From Betaproteobacteria bacterium (lineage in GTDB: Bacteria > Pseudomonadota > Gammaproteobacteria > Burkholderiales > SG8-39): a DNA stretch of 5,507 bases. The stretch's first letter is position 1; each line of letters begins with the position of its first letter. A program made the translations under genes and the position numbers. The DNA is taken from positions 1 through 5,507 of the forward strand of contig CANIIN010000221.1 of the NCBI GenBank assembly GCA_947467405.1, in the 5' to 3' direction. Under the pieces are notes generated by a model. That model searched no databases. It was given only the letters and a program-made list of their open reading frames with translations, and was not told the origin of the DNA. Positions 1-5,506 of this stretch are shown one piece after another.

Positions 1-1
1 C

Positions 2-2458
2 GCCCCGCCGTATCACGAATATGTCGATGAAGACGACGCAGAGGAATTTGGCGACTGCCTGCTGATTCTGCGTAACGGCGCGCGCATGAACGGCGTGCTA
101 CTCACCTTCTCTGCCGAAGAGGAAAAACTCAGCTTTCGTGCCGATGAGGCGCGCAGCGCCACCAAAATTGCGTTCTCCGACATCCTGCGCATGCGCATGC
201 GCATGCTGCAGGCGCTGGCGATCCGCCGCGAGCGCATTCCCGGCGTCATGGACAAGGGGGATGCAACGAACGCCGAGCGTCGTCCGTTTCGCATCGAACT
301 CTCCAACGGCCAGGTCTACAAGGGTGTGACGCTGGGGCAGGTCAATGCGGTGTGCGGCTTGTTCCTGTTCCTGCCCATGGGCAACGGCACGGTGGTGCGC
401 GTCTTCATCCCGACTGCTTCGATCAAGGACTGCACCATTGGCGCGCCCATCGGCCAGTTGCTGGTGGACCAGAAAGCCGTGTCCGAGGAGGCGGTGGCGG
501 TTGCGCTGAACATGCAGGCCATGATGCGCACCCAGAAGCTCGGCACGTTCCTGGCCGGGCTAAACCTCGTCTCGACAGAGCAGCTCACCGCCGCGCTGGA
601 ACTGAAGAAGCATCGCCCGGACGCGAAGCTCGGCGAAGTCCTCATGGAGATGGGCTATGTGACGCGGCCCGAACTGGAGATCGCGCTGGATACCGATGCC
701 AGGGAACGCCGGATGCCGGTCGGCGAAATCCTGTCCAGGAAGATGGGCATCATCGACGAGCAGGCGCTCAATGAAACGCTGGCCAGCCAGTTGGGCATGC
801 CGCCGGTGAAGCTGGATAAGGTCGATATCGCGCCGGCCACGCTGCGACGGATTCCGGGCGTGACCGCCATCAGCCATCGTGTCGTGCCGCTGTACGAGAA
901 GAATGACGCGCTGGTGGTGGCATGTGAATCGCCGCCTGATCGCCATGTCATCGAAGAGATCCAGCGCGTCGCCGGCATGCGGGTCATGCCGGTCATCGCG
1001 TCAGTCGAGGATCTCTCGCTCGCCTTGCATCGCTATTACGCGCAGCCGCCGGCCGACCTCAGGCCGAATGAGCCGCCGGCGAAGCTGTCGCCGGTGCGCG
1101 GCGTCAACCGCCCGCGCGCCAGGCCGCAGACGGCAACGGCCGATGAAGATGCCGGCATTCACCTGCTGATGTCGCGGCTGGCCAGCGAATCGGGCCGTCT
1201 CGACGTCGCCGAGCAGCAGGCCGTCAAGAGCGACAGCGTGCTGGTGCAGTTCGTCAATCGCATGATTCTGGATGCGGTGGAGCAGAAGGCATCCGACATC
1301 CACATCGAAGCCAACCCCAGCCCGAAGAACACGCGGGTGCGTTTCCGCAAGGACGGCACGCTGGTGGACTATCTCGAGCTGCCCAGTCAGTTCCGCAACG
1401 CCGCCGTGTCGCGCATCAAGATCATGAGCCAGTTGGACATCACCGAGCGGCGCAAGCCGCAGGACGGCAAGATCGACTTCAGCCGCTTCGCCGGCATTCC
1501 CGTGGAGCTGCGCGTGGCGACCGTGCCCACCACCAGCGGACTGGAAGACGTCGTCATGCGCGTGCTGACGGCGGCCAAGCAGCTGCCGCTGGATCAACTC
1601 GGTCTGGATGAGGCAACACTGTCCACCATCCAGCGCCTGATTGCCAAACCGCACGGCCTGTTCATCGTCTGCGGTCCGACCGGCTCCGGCAAGACCACCA
1701 CGCTGCATTCGCTGCTGGCACACCTCAATACGGCGGAGCGCAAGATCTGGACGGCCGAAGATCCGATCGAGATCACGCAGTCGGGCCTGCGGCAGGTGCA
1801 GGTGAATTCCAAGATCGGCTGGACCTTTGCAGCGGCCATGCGCAGCTTCATGCGCGCCGATCCGGACGTGATCATGGTGGGCGAGATGCGCGATGCCGAG
1901 ACCGCCAAGATCGGCATCGAAGCCTCGCTGACCGGTCACCTCGTGCTCACCACGCTGCACACCAACAGCGCGCCGGAGAGCCTGGTGCGGCTGCTCGATC
2001 TGGGCATGGACCCGTTCAACTTCGCCGACGCGCTGCTGGGCGTGCTGGCCGAGCGTCTCATCAAGAGCCTGTGCCCGGACTGCCGCGAGGACTACGTCCC
2101 GGATCAGGTGGAGTTCGATGAACTGATCGCGCACTACTGTGCAGACACCGGGATCGATCCGCAGCGGCAGCTGGCGCAATGGCGCGAACGCCATGGCGAT
2201 CGCAAGGGACGCATCACGCTGCATCGCGCGCACGGTTGCGAGCGCTGCAACAACACCGGTTATCGCGGACGCATCCCGATCTACGAACTGCTGGTGGCTG
2301 ATGCAGCGCAGAAGCGGCTGGTGCAGTCGCGCGCCACCGTCACGCAGATGAAGGAAGCGGCGCTGACCACCGGCATGCGCACGCTGGCGCAGAACGGCAT
2401 CGAAAAGGTACTGGAAGGCCTGACCGACATCCACCAGGTGCGCAACGTCAGCGGTTGA
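2..2458 (+). CDS. GspE/PulE-family secretion/pilus ATPase with a long repeat-containing N-terminus (5' partial)
   Basis: Hexameric AAA-like ATPase of the type II secretion/type IV pilus family, a cytoplasmic motor that drives pseudopilus or pilus assembly. The frame is open from base 2 with no stop and the upstream codons read as protein, so the ATG at 86 is internal and the real start lies outside the window. Order seen: beta-rich domain A (about 50-190), a related domain B (about 285-440), four 30-residue repeats beginning at 449, 539, 629 and 719 (MshEN/T2SSE_N-like), the rest of T2SSE_N to about 1040, a Pro/Arg-rich linker (1045-1140), then the motor. The motor has Walker A GPTGSGKTT (1673-1699), Asp box TAEDPIE (1751-1771), Walker B DPDVIMVGEMRD (1859-1894), His box TGHLVLTTLHT (1931-1963) and zinc cysteines CPDC (2072-2083) and CERC (2237-2248). 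All catalytic motifs are intact, so an active ATPase is expected. No pilin or secretin gene is nearby, so PilB-like, GspE-like or stand-alone cannot be decided. It ends in TGA at 2456-2458, converging on phaC. Confidence 0.95.
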   Translation, partial: APPYHEYVDEDDAEEFGDCLLILRNGARMNGVLLTFSAEEEKLSFRADEARSATKIAFSDILRMRMRMLQALAIRRERIPGVMDKGDATNAERRPFRIELSNGQVYKGVTLGQVNAVCGLFLFLPMGNGTVVRVFIPTASIKDCTIGAPIGQLLVDQKAVSEEAVAVALNMQAMMRTQKLGTFLAGLNLVSTEQLTAALELKKHRPDAKLGEVLMEMGYVTRPELEIALDTDARERRMPVGEILSRKMGIIDEQALNETLASQLGMPPVKLDKVDIAPATLRRIPGVTAISHRVVPLYEKNDALVVACESPPDRHVIEEIQRVAGMRVMPVIASVEDLSLALHRYYAQPPADLRPNEPPAKLSPVRGVNRPRARPQTATADEDAGIHLLMSRLASESGRLDVAEQQAVKSDSVLVQFVNRMILDAVEQKASDIHIEANPSPKNTRVRFRKDGTLVDYLELPSQFRNAAVSRIKIMSQLDITERRKPQDGKIDFSRFAGIPVELRVATVPTTSGLEDVVMRVLTAAKQLPLDQLGLDEATLSTIQRLIAKPHGLFIVCGPTGSGKTTTLHSLLAHLNTAERKIWTAEDPIEITQSGLRQVQVNSKIGWTFAAAMRSFMRADPDVIMVGEMRDAETAKIGIEASLTGHLVLTTLHTNSAPESLVRLLDLGMDPFNFADALLGVLAERLIKSLCPDCREDYVPDQVEFDELIAHYCADTGIDPQRQLAQWRERHGDRKGRITLHRAHGCERCNNTGYRGRIPIYELLVADAAQKRLVQSRATVTQMKEAALTTGMRTLAQNGIEKVLEGLTDIHQVRNVSG

Positions 2459-2468
2459 ATTTTCCTGG

Positions 2469-2601
2469 CAGGGTGTTGCAAAAAGGGGGATACGATCCCC
2501 CTTGCCCCCCTAGATCAGGGGCTGATGAACAACGCTTTCCTCTGAGGGCATGGCAAATTTCCATAAGCATTTCTCGTCGGCAATCATTTTTCAACAGCCT
2601 G
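2469..2601. repeat. Imperfect inverted repeat pair, possible remnant of an insertion element
   Basis: The left arm CAGGGTGTTGCAAAAA (2469-2484) matches the reverse complement of the right arm TTTTTCAACAGCCTG (2587-2601), which reads CAGGCTGTTGAAAAA, with one mismatch and one single-base gap. The arms bound 133 bp that contain no gene. Arms ending in a TGTTGAAAAA-type sequence resemble the ends of several IS families, but I cannot name one. I see no convincing target duplication outside the arms, so this may be a decayed small element or only a long terminator-like structure. Confidence 0.3.
2485..2501 (-). terminator. Hairpin with U-tract, probable Rho-independent terminator reading leftward
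   Basis: GGGGGATACGATCCCCC forms a perfect 7-bp G/C-rich stem around a 3-nt loop. It is preceded on the plus strand by AAAAA (2480-2484), so a leftward transcript would have the stem followed directly by five U residues, the intrinsic terminator layout. It lies about 350 bp beyond the phaC stop and 27 bp from the ATPase stop, so it would keep leftward transcripts from phaC out of the ATPase gene. Rightward it lacks a T-run and would be weaker. Confidence 0.5.
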
Positions 2602-2616
2602 TTAAGTATTCACTGA

Positions 2617-2638
2617 ACAAGGGGGCAAGCCCCCTTGT
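2617..2638. terminator. Strong symmetrical hairpin, possible bidirectional terminator
   Basis: ACAAGGGGG (2617-2625) and CCCCCTTGT (2630-2638) pair perfectly in a 9-bp stem around the loop CAAG. The 3' side continues TTGTATAT, only a partial T-run, so it is a plausible but imperfect terminator for the ATPase transcript. The last four bases of the stem are part of the 8-bp sequence duplicated by the adjacent MITE, so the element inserted right at the foot of this hairpin. Confidence 0.4.
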
Positions 2639-2642
2639 ATAT
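2635..2642. repeat. Left target-site duplication TTGTATAT
   Basis: This 8-bp sequence directly abuts the left terminal inverted repeat and recurs exactly at 2782-2789 directly after the right one. An exact AT-rich 8-bp direct repeat at both outer edges is the mark of transposase-mediated insertion. Confidence 0.85.
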
Positions 2643-2667
2643 GGCTCTTTTCGCATTAGTTAGTGAT
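2643..2667 (+). repeat. Left terminal inverted repeat of the MITE
   Basis: 25-bp arm starting GGCTCTTTTCGC, matching the right arm with no mismatch. Confidence 0.9.
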
Positions 2668-2756
2668 GATCCGCGACGCGGTGCAGAAACTCGATTGAGG
2701 ATCAGGACTTACGTCATCACTGCCGGGTAAGCGTTTTCCCTCTGGTATAGAGGCAT

Positions 2757-2781
2757 ATCACTAACTAATGCGAAAAGAGCC
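2757..2781 (-). repeat. Right terminal inverted repeat of the MITE
   Basis: 25-bp arm ending GCGAAAAGAGCC, the exact reverse complement of the left arm. Confidence 0.9.
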
Positions 2782-2789
2782 TTGTATAT
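2782..2789. repeat. Right target-site duplication TTGTATAT
   Basis: Exact second copy of the 8-bp sequence at 2635-2642, directly adjoining the right arm of the MITE. Confidence 0.85.
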
Positions 2790-2795
2790 CCCCCA

Positions 2796-2808
2796 CTTCA
2801 GAGTGAAG
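2796..2808. other. Small hairpin downstream of phaC
   Basis: CTTCA-GAG-TGAAG forms a 5-bp stem with a 3-nt loop, 44 bp beyond the phaC stop in the direction of phaC transcription. There is no U-tract, so it is at most a weak pause or mRNA 3'-end structure. It lies between the two members of a longer inverted pair, CTGAACAAG (2613-2621) and CTTGTTCAG (2809-2817). Confidence 0.3.
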
Positions 2809-2851
2809 CTTGTTCAGCTGCTCTCTTTTTCAGGACTTGATCAGCGCTTCC

Positions 2852-4639
2852 TTAACGTTCCAGCACGTAGGTGCCGGGTGCGTCGGCGAGTATCGGATAG
2901 GCGTTGTTCGCCAGCGGCGGGGGAGTGCCCGGCTCGCCGCAGCGTTCACCCAGCCATGCTACCCAGTCCTCCCACCAGGTTCCTTCGTGACGCGCGGCGG
3001 ATGCCAGCCACGTGTCTGCCGTTTCGCCGCGGTGTGCGCGGCCGGCCTGGAAATGCCGCCTCGGCGGATCGGCTGGCGGGTTGACCATGCCCAGGATGTG
3101 GCCCGAGCTGCTCAGCACGAAGCGTTTTTCTCCGGTGACATGGCTGTTGATGCGGAAGGTCTGGCGCCACGGGGTGATGTGGTCATCTTCCGCACTGACC
3201 TGGTAGAGCGGCACATGGATGCAAGCAAGGTCGATGGGCACGCCCGCCACGTTCATCTTGTTCGGCTTGACCAGATTGTTGCGCAGATAGAGTTCGCGCA
3301 GGTAGTACTCATGCATGCGCGCCGTCATGCGCGTGCAGTCCATGTTCCAGTACAGCACGTCGCTGGGAGGCAACGGCTCGCCATACAGCCAGCCGTGCAC
3401 CAGGTAATGCCAGATCAGGCTGTTGGAGCGCAGCAGGCGGAAGGTCGATGCCATCTCCGATCCGTCCAGGTAGCCGCGCTCGCGCATCTTGTCGGCGAGC
3501 CAGTTCACGCTGCCCTCGTCGACGAACACCTCGATATCGCCCGGCGACTGGAAATCGACCAGGGTGGCGAGCAGCGTCCAGTGCGCTACCGGAACATCCT
3601 CGCGCGGCAGCATCCTGCTGGCTCGCGCCATGTATACCGACAGCAGGGTGCCGCCGATGCAGTAGCCGACGGCATGCACCTTCGGTGCGCCGCTCAGTTC
3701 GCGCGCCACGCGCACCGCCTCTGCCACGCCGTCGGTGATGTACTCATCGAAGCTGGTGTCGCGCATGTCGGCGCCCGGGTTCTTCCAGCTCGTGATGTAG
3801 ACGTCGTAGCCCTGGTCCAGCAGGAACTTCACCATGCTCTTTTCGGGCGCCAGGTCGAGCACGTAGAACTTGTTGATGCAGGGCGTGACGATGACGATCG
3901 GCGTCGGGCGCACTTTCGCGGCCGTCGGCGTGTAATGGATGACTTCCAGCAGGCGGTTGCGGAATACCACGGCGCCCGGCGTCATGGCGAGATTCTTGCC
4001 GACTGCAAAGTCTTCCTGCCCGGTCATGCGTATCGTGCCGGCCTGGACGTCCTTGGCCAGTATCTCGAGGCCGCGGCGCAGGCTTTCCCCGCCCGATTCC
4101 AGGGCCTTGCGCATGGCCACCGGGTTGGTGAACAGGAAATTGTTCGGCGCCATGGCGTTCAGCCATTGCCGCCACCAGAATGCCGCGCGGCGTCGCTCCT
4201 TGGGCGACAGGCCCGGCGTCTGGAACAGCGCCTCCTGGACGTGCCGCGTGTAGAACAGGTACCACTGCTTGAGCAGGTCCCAGGTGGGCTCATCGGTCCA
4301 GGCCGGATCGCGAAAACGCGAGTCGTCCGCTTGCGGTTGCACCGCGTCCGGGGTGTTGCGCCCGGCCATGCGGGCAGCGCTGTTGATCTGCAGCGCCAGC
4401 GTGTCGGCGGCGTAACGGGTCCACAATTCGGACAACTCGAGCGGGTGCGACCACCAGGCGAACTGCGCGTGCATGATCGGCGATGCCATGCCGAACGGAT
4501 CGAACACGCTCTCCATCGCGCGGCGCATATCCCGGAGGCCCTCGGCCGGCGACGCAAAGCGCGCGCCGATGCCTACGCCCTCCGGCGCAGGCGTTTCGCG
4601 GGAGCCATTTTCCTGTGCTGGTGAAGAGATCTTGTCCAT
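2852..4639 (-). CDS. phaC: Class I poly(3-hydroxyalkanoate) synthase PhaC
   Basis: Polymerises (R)-3-hydroxyacyl-CoA, chiefly 3-hydroxybutyryl-CoA in class I enzymes, into storage polyester at the surface of cytoplasmic PHA granules, releasing CoA. The 595 residues match the usual class I length (about 590). An N-terminal region of about 100 residues precedes the conserved block RFRDPAW (residues 108-114). The alpha/beta-hydrolase core carries the PHA-synthase form of the lipase box, GYCIGG, with nucleophile Cys327 (codon 3659-3661); Asp486 in DDHITPW (3182-3184) and His514 in SSGHILGMVNPP (3098-3100) complete the triad. FVDEG and the C-terminal WWxDWxxWL block are also typical. The ATG at 4639 has only a weak GGTGA about 13 bases upstream, but no earlier start gives a better N-terminus. 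No phaA, phaB, phaR or phasin gene is adjacent, so this is a solitary copy here, perhaps one of several paralogues. It is divergent from the 4837 gene and ends in TAA. Confidence 0.97.
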   Translation of the reverse strand: MDKISSPAQENGSRETPAPEGVGIGARFASPAEGLRDMRRAMESVFDPFGMASPIMHAQFAWWSHPLELSELWTRYAADTLALQINSAARMAGRNTPDAVQPQADDSRFRDPAWTDEPTWDLLKQWYLFYTRHVQEALFQTPGLSPKERRRAAFWWRQWLNAMAPNNFLFTNPVAMRKALESGGESLRRGLEILAKDVQAGTIRMTGQEDFAVGKNLAMTPGAVVFRNRLLEVIHYTPTAAKVRPTPIVIVTPCINKFYVLDLAPEKSMVKFLLDQGYDVYITSWKNPGADMRDTSFDEYITDGVAEAVRVARELSGAPKVHAVGYCIGGTLLSVYMARASRMLPREDVPVAHWTLLATLVDFQSPGDIEVFVDEGSVNWLADKMRERGYLDGSEMASTFRLLRSNSLIWHYLVHGWLYGEPLPPSDVLYWNMDCTRMTARMHEYYLRELYLRNNLVKPNKMNVAGVPIDLACIHVPLYQVSAEDDHITPWRQTFRINSHVTGEKRFVLSSSGHILGMVNPPADPPRRHFQAGRAHRGETADTWLASAARHEGTWWEDWVAWLGERCGEPGTPPPLANNAYPILADAPGTYVLER

Positions 4640-4708
4640 ACGGCGATAATATTCACCAAGCGGGGTCGGCGTGCTTGATTCTGGTCAATTGGACGATTGG
4701 CGGGGCTG

Positions 4709-4723
4709 GCAAACTTCTTTCCA
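4709..4723 (-). promoter_or_regulatory. Candidate sigma-54 (-24/-12) promoter for phaC
   Basis: Read on the minus strand, TGGAAAGAAGTTTGC fits the sigma-54 consensus TGGCACG-N4-TTGC at both invariant pairs (GG and GC) with exact spacing, a full TTGC and 5 of 7 bases in the -24 box. Transcription would begin about 58 bases before the phaC ATG. A single 15-bp match can arise by chance and no activator site was identified, so this is only a candidate. Confidence 0.3.
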
Positions 4724-4818
4724 ATTCATGTGGCAGCCGGCCCTGACCGTGTGGATGCGCGGCGGGGGGGAGATGCGGCGCCATATGCCGGGCGGCGTGA
4801 CCGGCGCAGGTGAACGAC

Positions 4819-4826
4819 AGAAGGGA
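4819..4826 (+). promoter_or_regulatory. Ribosome binding site that selects the ATG at 4837
   Basis: AGAAGGGA lies 10 bases before ATG 4837. The in-frame GTG at 4810 has no comparable purine-rich site upstream, so the ATG is preferred. Confidence 0.55.
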
Positions 4827-4836
4827 AAACTCGCAC

Positions 4837-5379
4837 ATGAAGAAAGCCACACCGGTTCACCAGATCGAACTGCGCCTGGTTGAACTCGACCAGCTGTTCA
4901 ATTCGATGGATCCGACGCCGTTTCATCATCGCGACCTGGATACCGACGCCGAAATATTCCTCGAGAGCTGGGCGCTGGAGTTTCCGCAGGACAGCCGCTT
5001 TCGCATCCTGGTGCACATCCAGAACATGCCGCCGGAAGATCCCACGCCGCTGGTGGCGGAGGCGATTCACAACTTCTTCAGCTACAAGTCGGCGCTCATC
5101 CGGCGCAACCTCAAGGTTCTGCTGCTGGAAGGGCGCACCAGTCTTCTGATAGGGCTGGTGTTCCTCGGCATGTGCCTGCTCGGCGCCGACCTGTTGTCGG
5201 GGCAGGCAGGCAATGCCTTCCTGCGCGTGCTGCGTGAAAGCATGACCATCGGCGGCTGGGTGGCCATGTGGCGGCCGATGCAGATCTTCCTGTACGACTG
5301 GTGGCCGCTGCTGCGCCGCGCCCGCATCTGCCACAATCTTGGCGAGGCCGTCATTCACGTCACGCCCGGGAAGGCCTAG
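4837..5379 (+). CDS. Conserved-type hypothetical membrane protein, 180 aa
   Basis: I recall similar uncharacterised proteins in beta- and gammaproteobacteria but can assign no function. The acidic N-terminal part (residues 1-95) looks soluble and contains ELRLVELDQLFNSMDPTPFH and a DLDTDAE stretch. A basic segment (Arg89, Arg90, Lys93, Arg100) is followed by a likely membrane helix at about 101-120 (TSLLIGLVFLGMCLLGADLL) and a second hydrophobic, Trp-rich segment at about 135-159, including GGWVAMWRPMQIFLYDWWPL. The tail is basic (LLRRARICH). There is no signal peptide, so the N-terminus probably stays in the cytoplasm with two membrane passes. The start is the ATG at 4837 behind AGAAGGGA; a GTG at 4810 would add nine residues. 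It is divergent from phaC, but nothing ties it to PHA metabolism. Its last 20 bp overlap the convergent gene on the minus strand. Confidence 0.85.
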   Translation: MKKATPVHQIELRLVELDQLFNSMDPTPFHHRDLDTDAEIFLESWALEFPQDSRFRILVHIQNMPPEDPTPLVAEAIHNFFSYKSALIRRNLKVLLLEGRTSLLIGLVFLGMCLLGADLLSGQAGNAFLRVLRESMTIGGWVAMWRPMQIFLYDWWPLLRRARICHNLGEAVIHVTPGKA

Positions 5380-5506
5380 CAGGACGATGCGGAAACAGCA
5401 GGCTGGCGATGATCGAGGCGGCCAGGATCGCGGCCACCACGCCCAGTGACAGCAGCACCGGAATCTTGACCCATTCCACCACCAGCATCTTCGTGCCGAC
5501 GAACAC
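5360..5506 (-). CDS. C-terminal end of a probable TerC-family membrane protein (partial)
   Basis: The minus-strand frame from the right edge to TGA at 5360-5362 gives 48 residues: VFVGTKMLVVEWVKIPV, then a hydrophobic helix (LLSLGVVAAILAASIIASLL), then a short basic tail FPHRPARPSRA. The FVGxKML block, an aromatic or charged turn, IPV and a final SLGVVA-type helix is how TerC/Alx-family integral membrane proteins commonly end. Those proteins are linked to metal-ion (manganese) homeostasis and, in tellurite operons, tellurium resistance. Only the last part is visible, so the family call is from pattern recognition and the substrate is unknown. The gene starts outside the window and converges on the 4837 gene with a 20-bp overlap. 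Confidence 0.65.
   Translation of the reverse strand: MFVGTKMLVVEWVKIPVLLSLGVVAAILAASIIASLLFPHRPARPSRA

Larger units (their letters stand above)
2643..2781. mobile_element. 139-bp MITE-like element, probably ISL3-family derived
   Basis: The element begins with GGCTCTTTTCGCATTAGTTA and ends with the exact reverse complement. The two arms (2643-2667 and 2757-2781) are perfect over 25 bp. It is flanked by the exact 8-bp direct repeat TTGTATAT. The 89-bp interior has no coding capacity, so it must have moved with a transposase supplied in trans. Terminal repeats starting GGCTCTT and 8-bp target duplications are known properties of ISL3-family insertion sequences; assigning this element to that family is inference from those two traits. 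The interior holds the small hairpin CCTCT-GGTAT-AGAGG (2739-2753) and a TGATCC/GGATCA pair (2667-2672, 2699-2704). Perfect arms and an unmutated duplication suggest a fairly recent insertion. A transcript across it would fold into a long 25-bp stem. Confidence 0.85.
2459..2851. other. Convergent intergenic region, no gene, hairpin-rich with a MITE
   Basis: This 393-bp stretch separates the 3' ends of the ATPase gene and phaC. I find no convincing coding frame. It holds several short G-run/C-run hairpins (2485-2501, 2507-2521, 2617-2638), a weak hairpin (2796-2808), an imperfect inverted pair (2469-2484 with 2587-2601), and the 139-bp MITE-like element at 2643-2781. It is visibly less GC-rich in places than the flanking genes, as expected for a region collecting repeats and terminators. 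Confidence 0.8.
4640..4836. other. Divergent intergenic region between phaC and the small membrane-protein gene
   Basis: This 197-bp gap must hold the promoters of both flanking genes. The only promoter-like match I can point to is the sigma-54-type sequence facing phaC (4709-4723). I see no good sigma-70 pair in either direction. Confidence 0.6.

Noticed and set aside
86..88. ATG at 86 as the start of the ATPase gene
   Set aside because: The frame is open to the window edge, and residues before this ATG (LLILRNGAR) belong to the first beta-rich domain, matching the second copy. There is also no ribosome binding site in front.
1001..2434. 477-codon open frame on the minus strand inside the ATPase gene
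   Set aside because: Its composition is His/Arg/Gln/Ala-rich with no family resemblance, and it lies wholly within the motor domain of a clear ATPase. It is a shadow of GC-rich codon use.
2643..2781. Attenuator, riboswitch or CRISPR-like reading of the long inverted repeat
   Set aside because: The flanking exact 8-bp direct repeats and IS-type ends explain it as a transposed element. There are only two arms, and they are not periodic.
2810..4624. 604-codon open frame on the plus strand, antisense to phaC
   Set aside because: It mirrors phaC almost end to end. Its translation is rich in Arg, His, Ala and Val with no recognisable domain, as expected when GC-rich codons are read on the opposite strand. 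phaC itself is unmistakable.
4707..4723. Sigma-54-like match on the plus strand (TGGCAAACTTCTTTCCA) for the 4837 gene
   Set aside because: It lacks the invariant GC of the -12 element, having CC instead. Only the minus-strand reading of the same place satisfies both invariant pairs.
4726..5358. 210-codon open frame on the minus strand opposite the 4837 gene
   Set aside because: It has a low-complexity, His/Gln/Arg-rich translation and no ribosome binding site. The plus-strand frame has plausible membrane helices and a good start.
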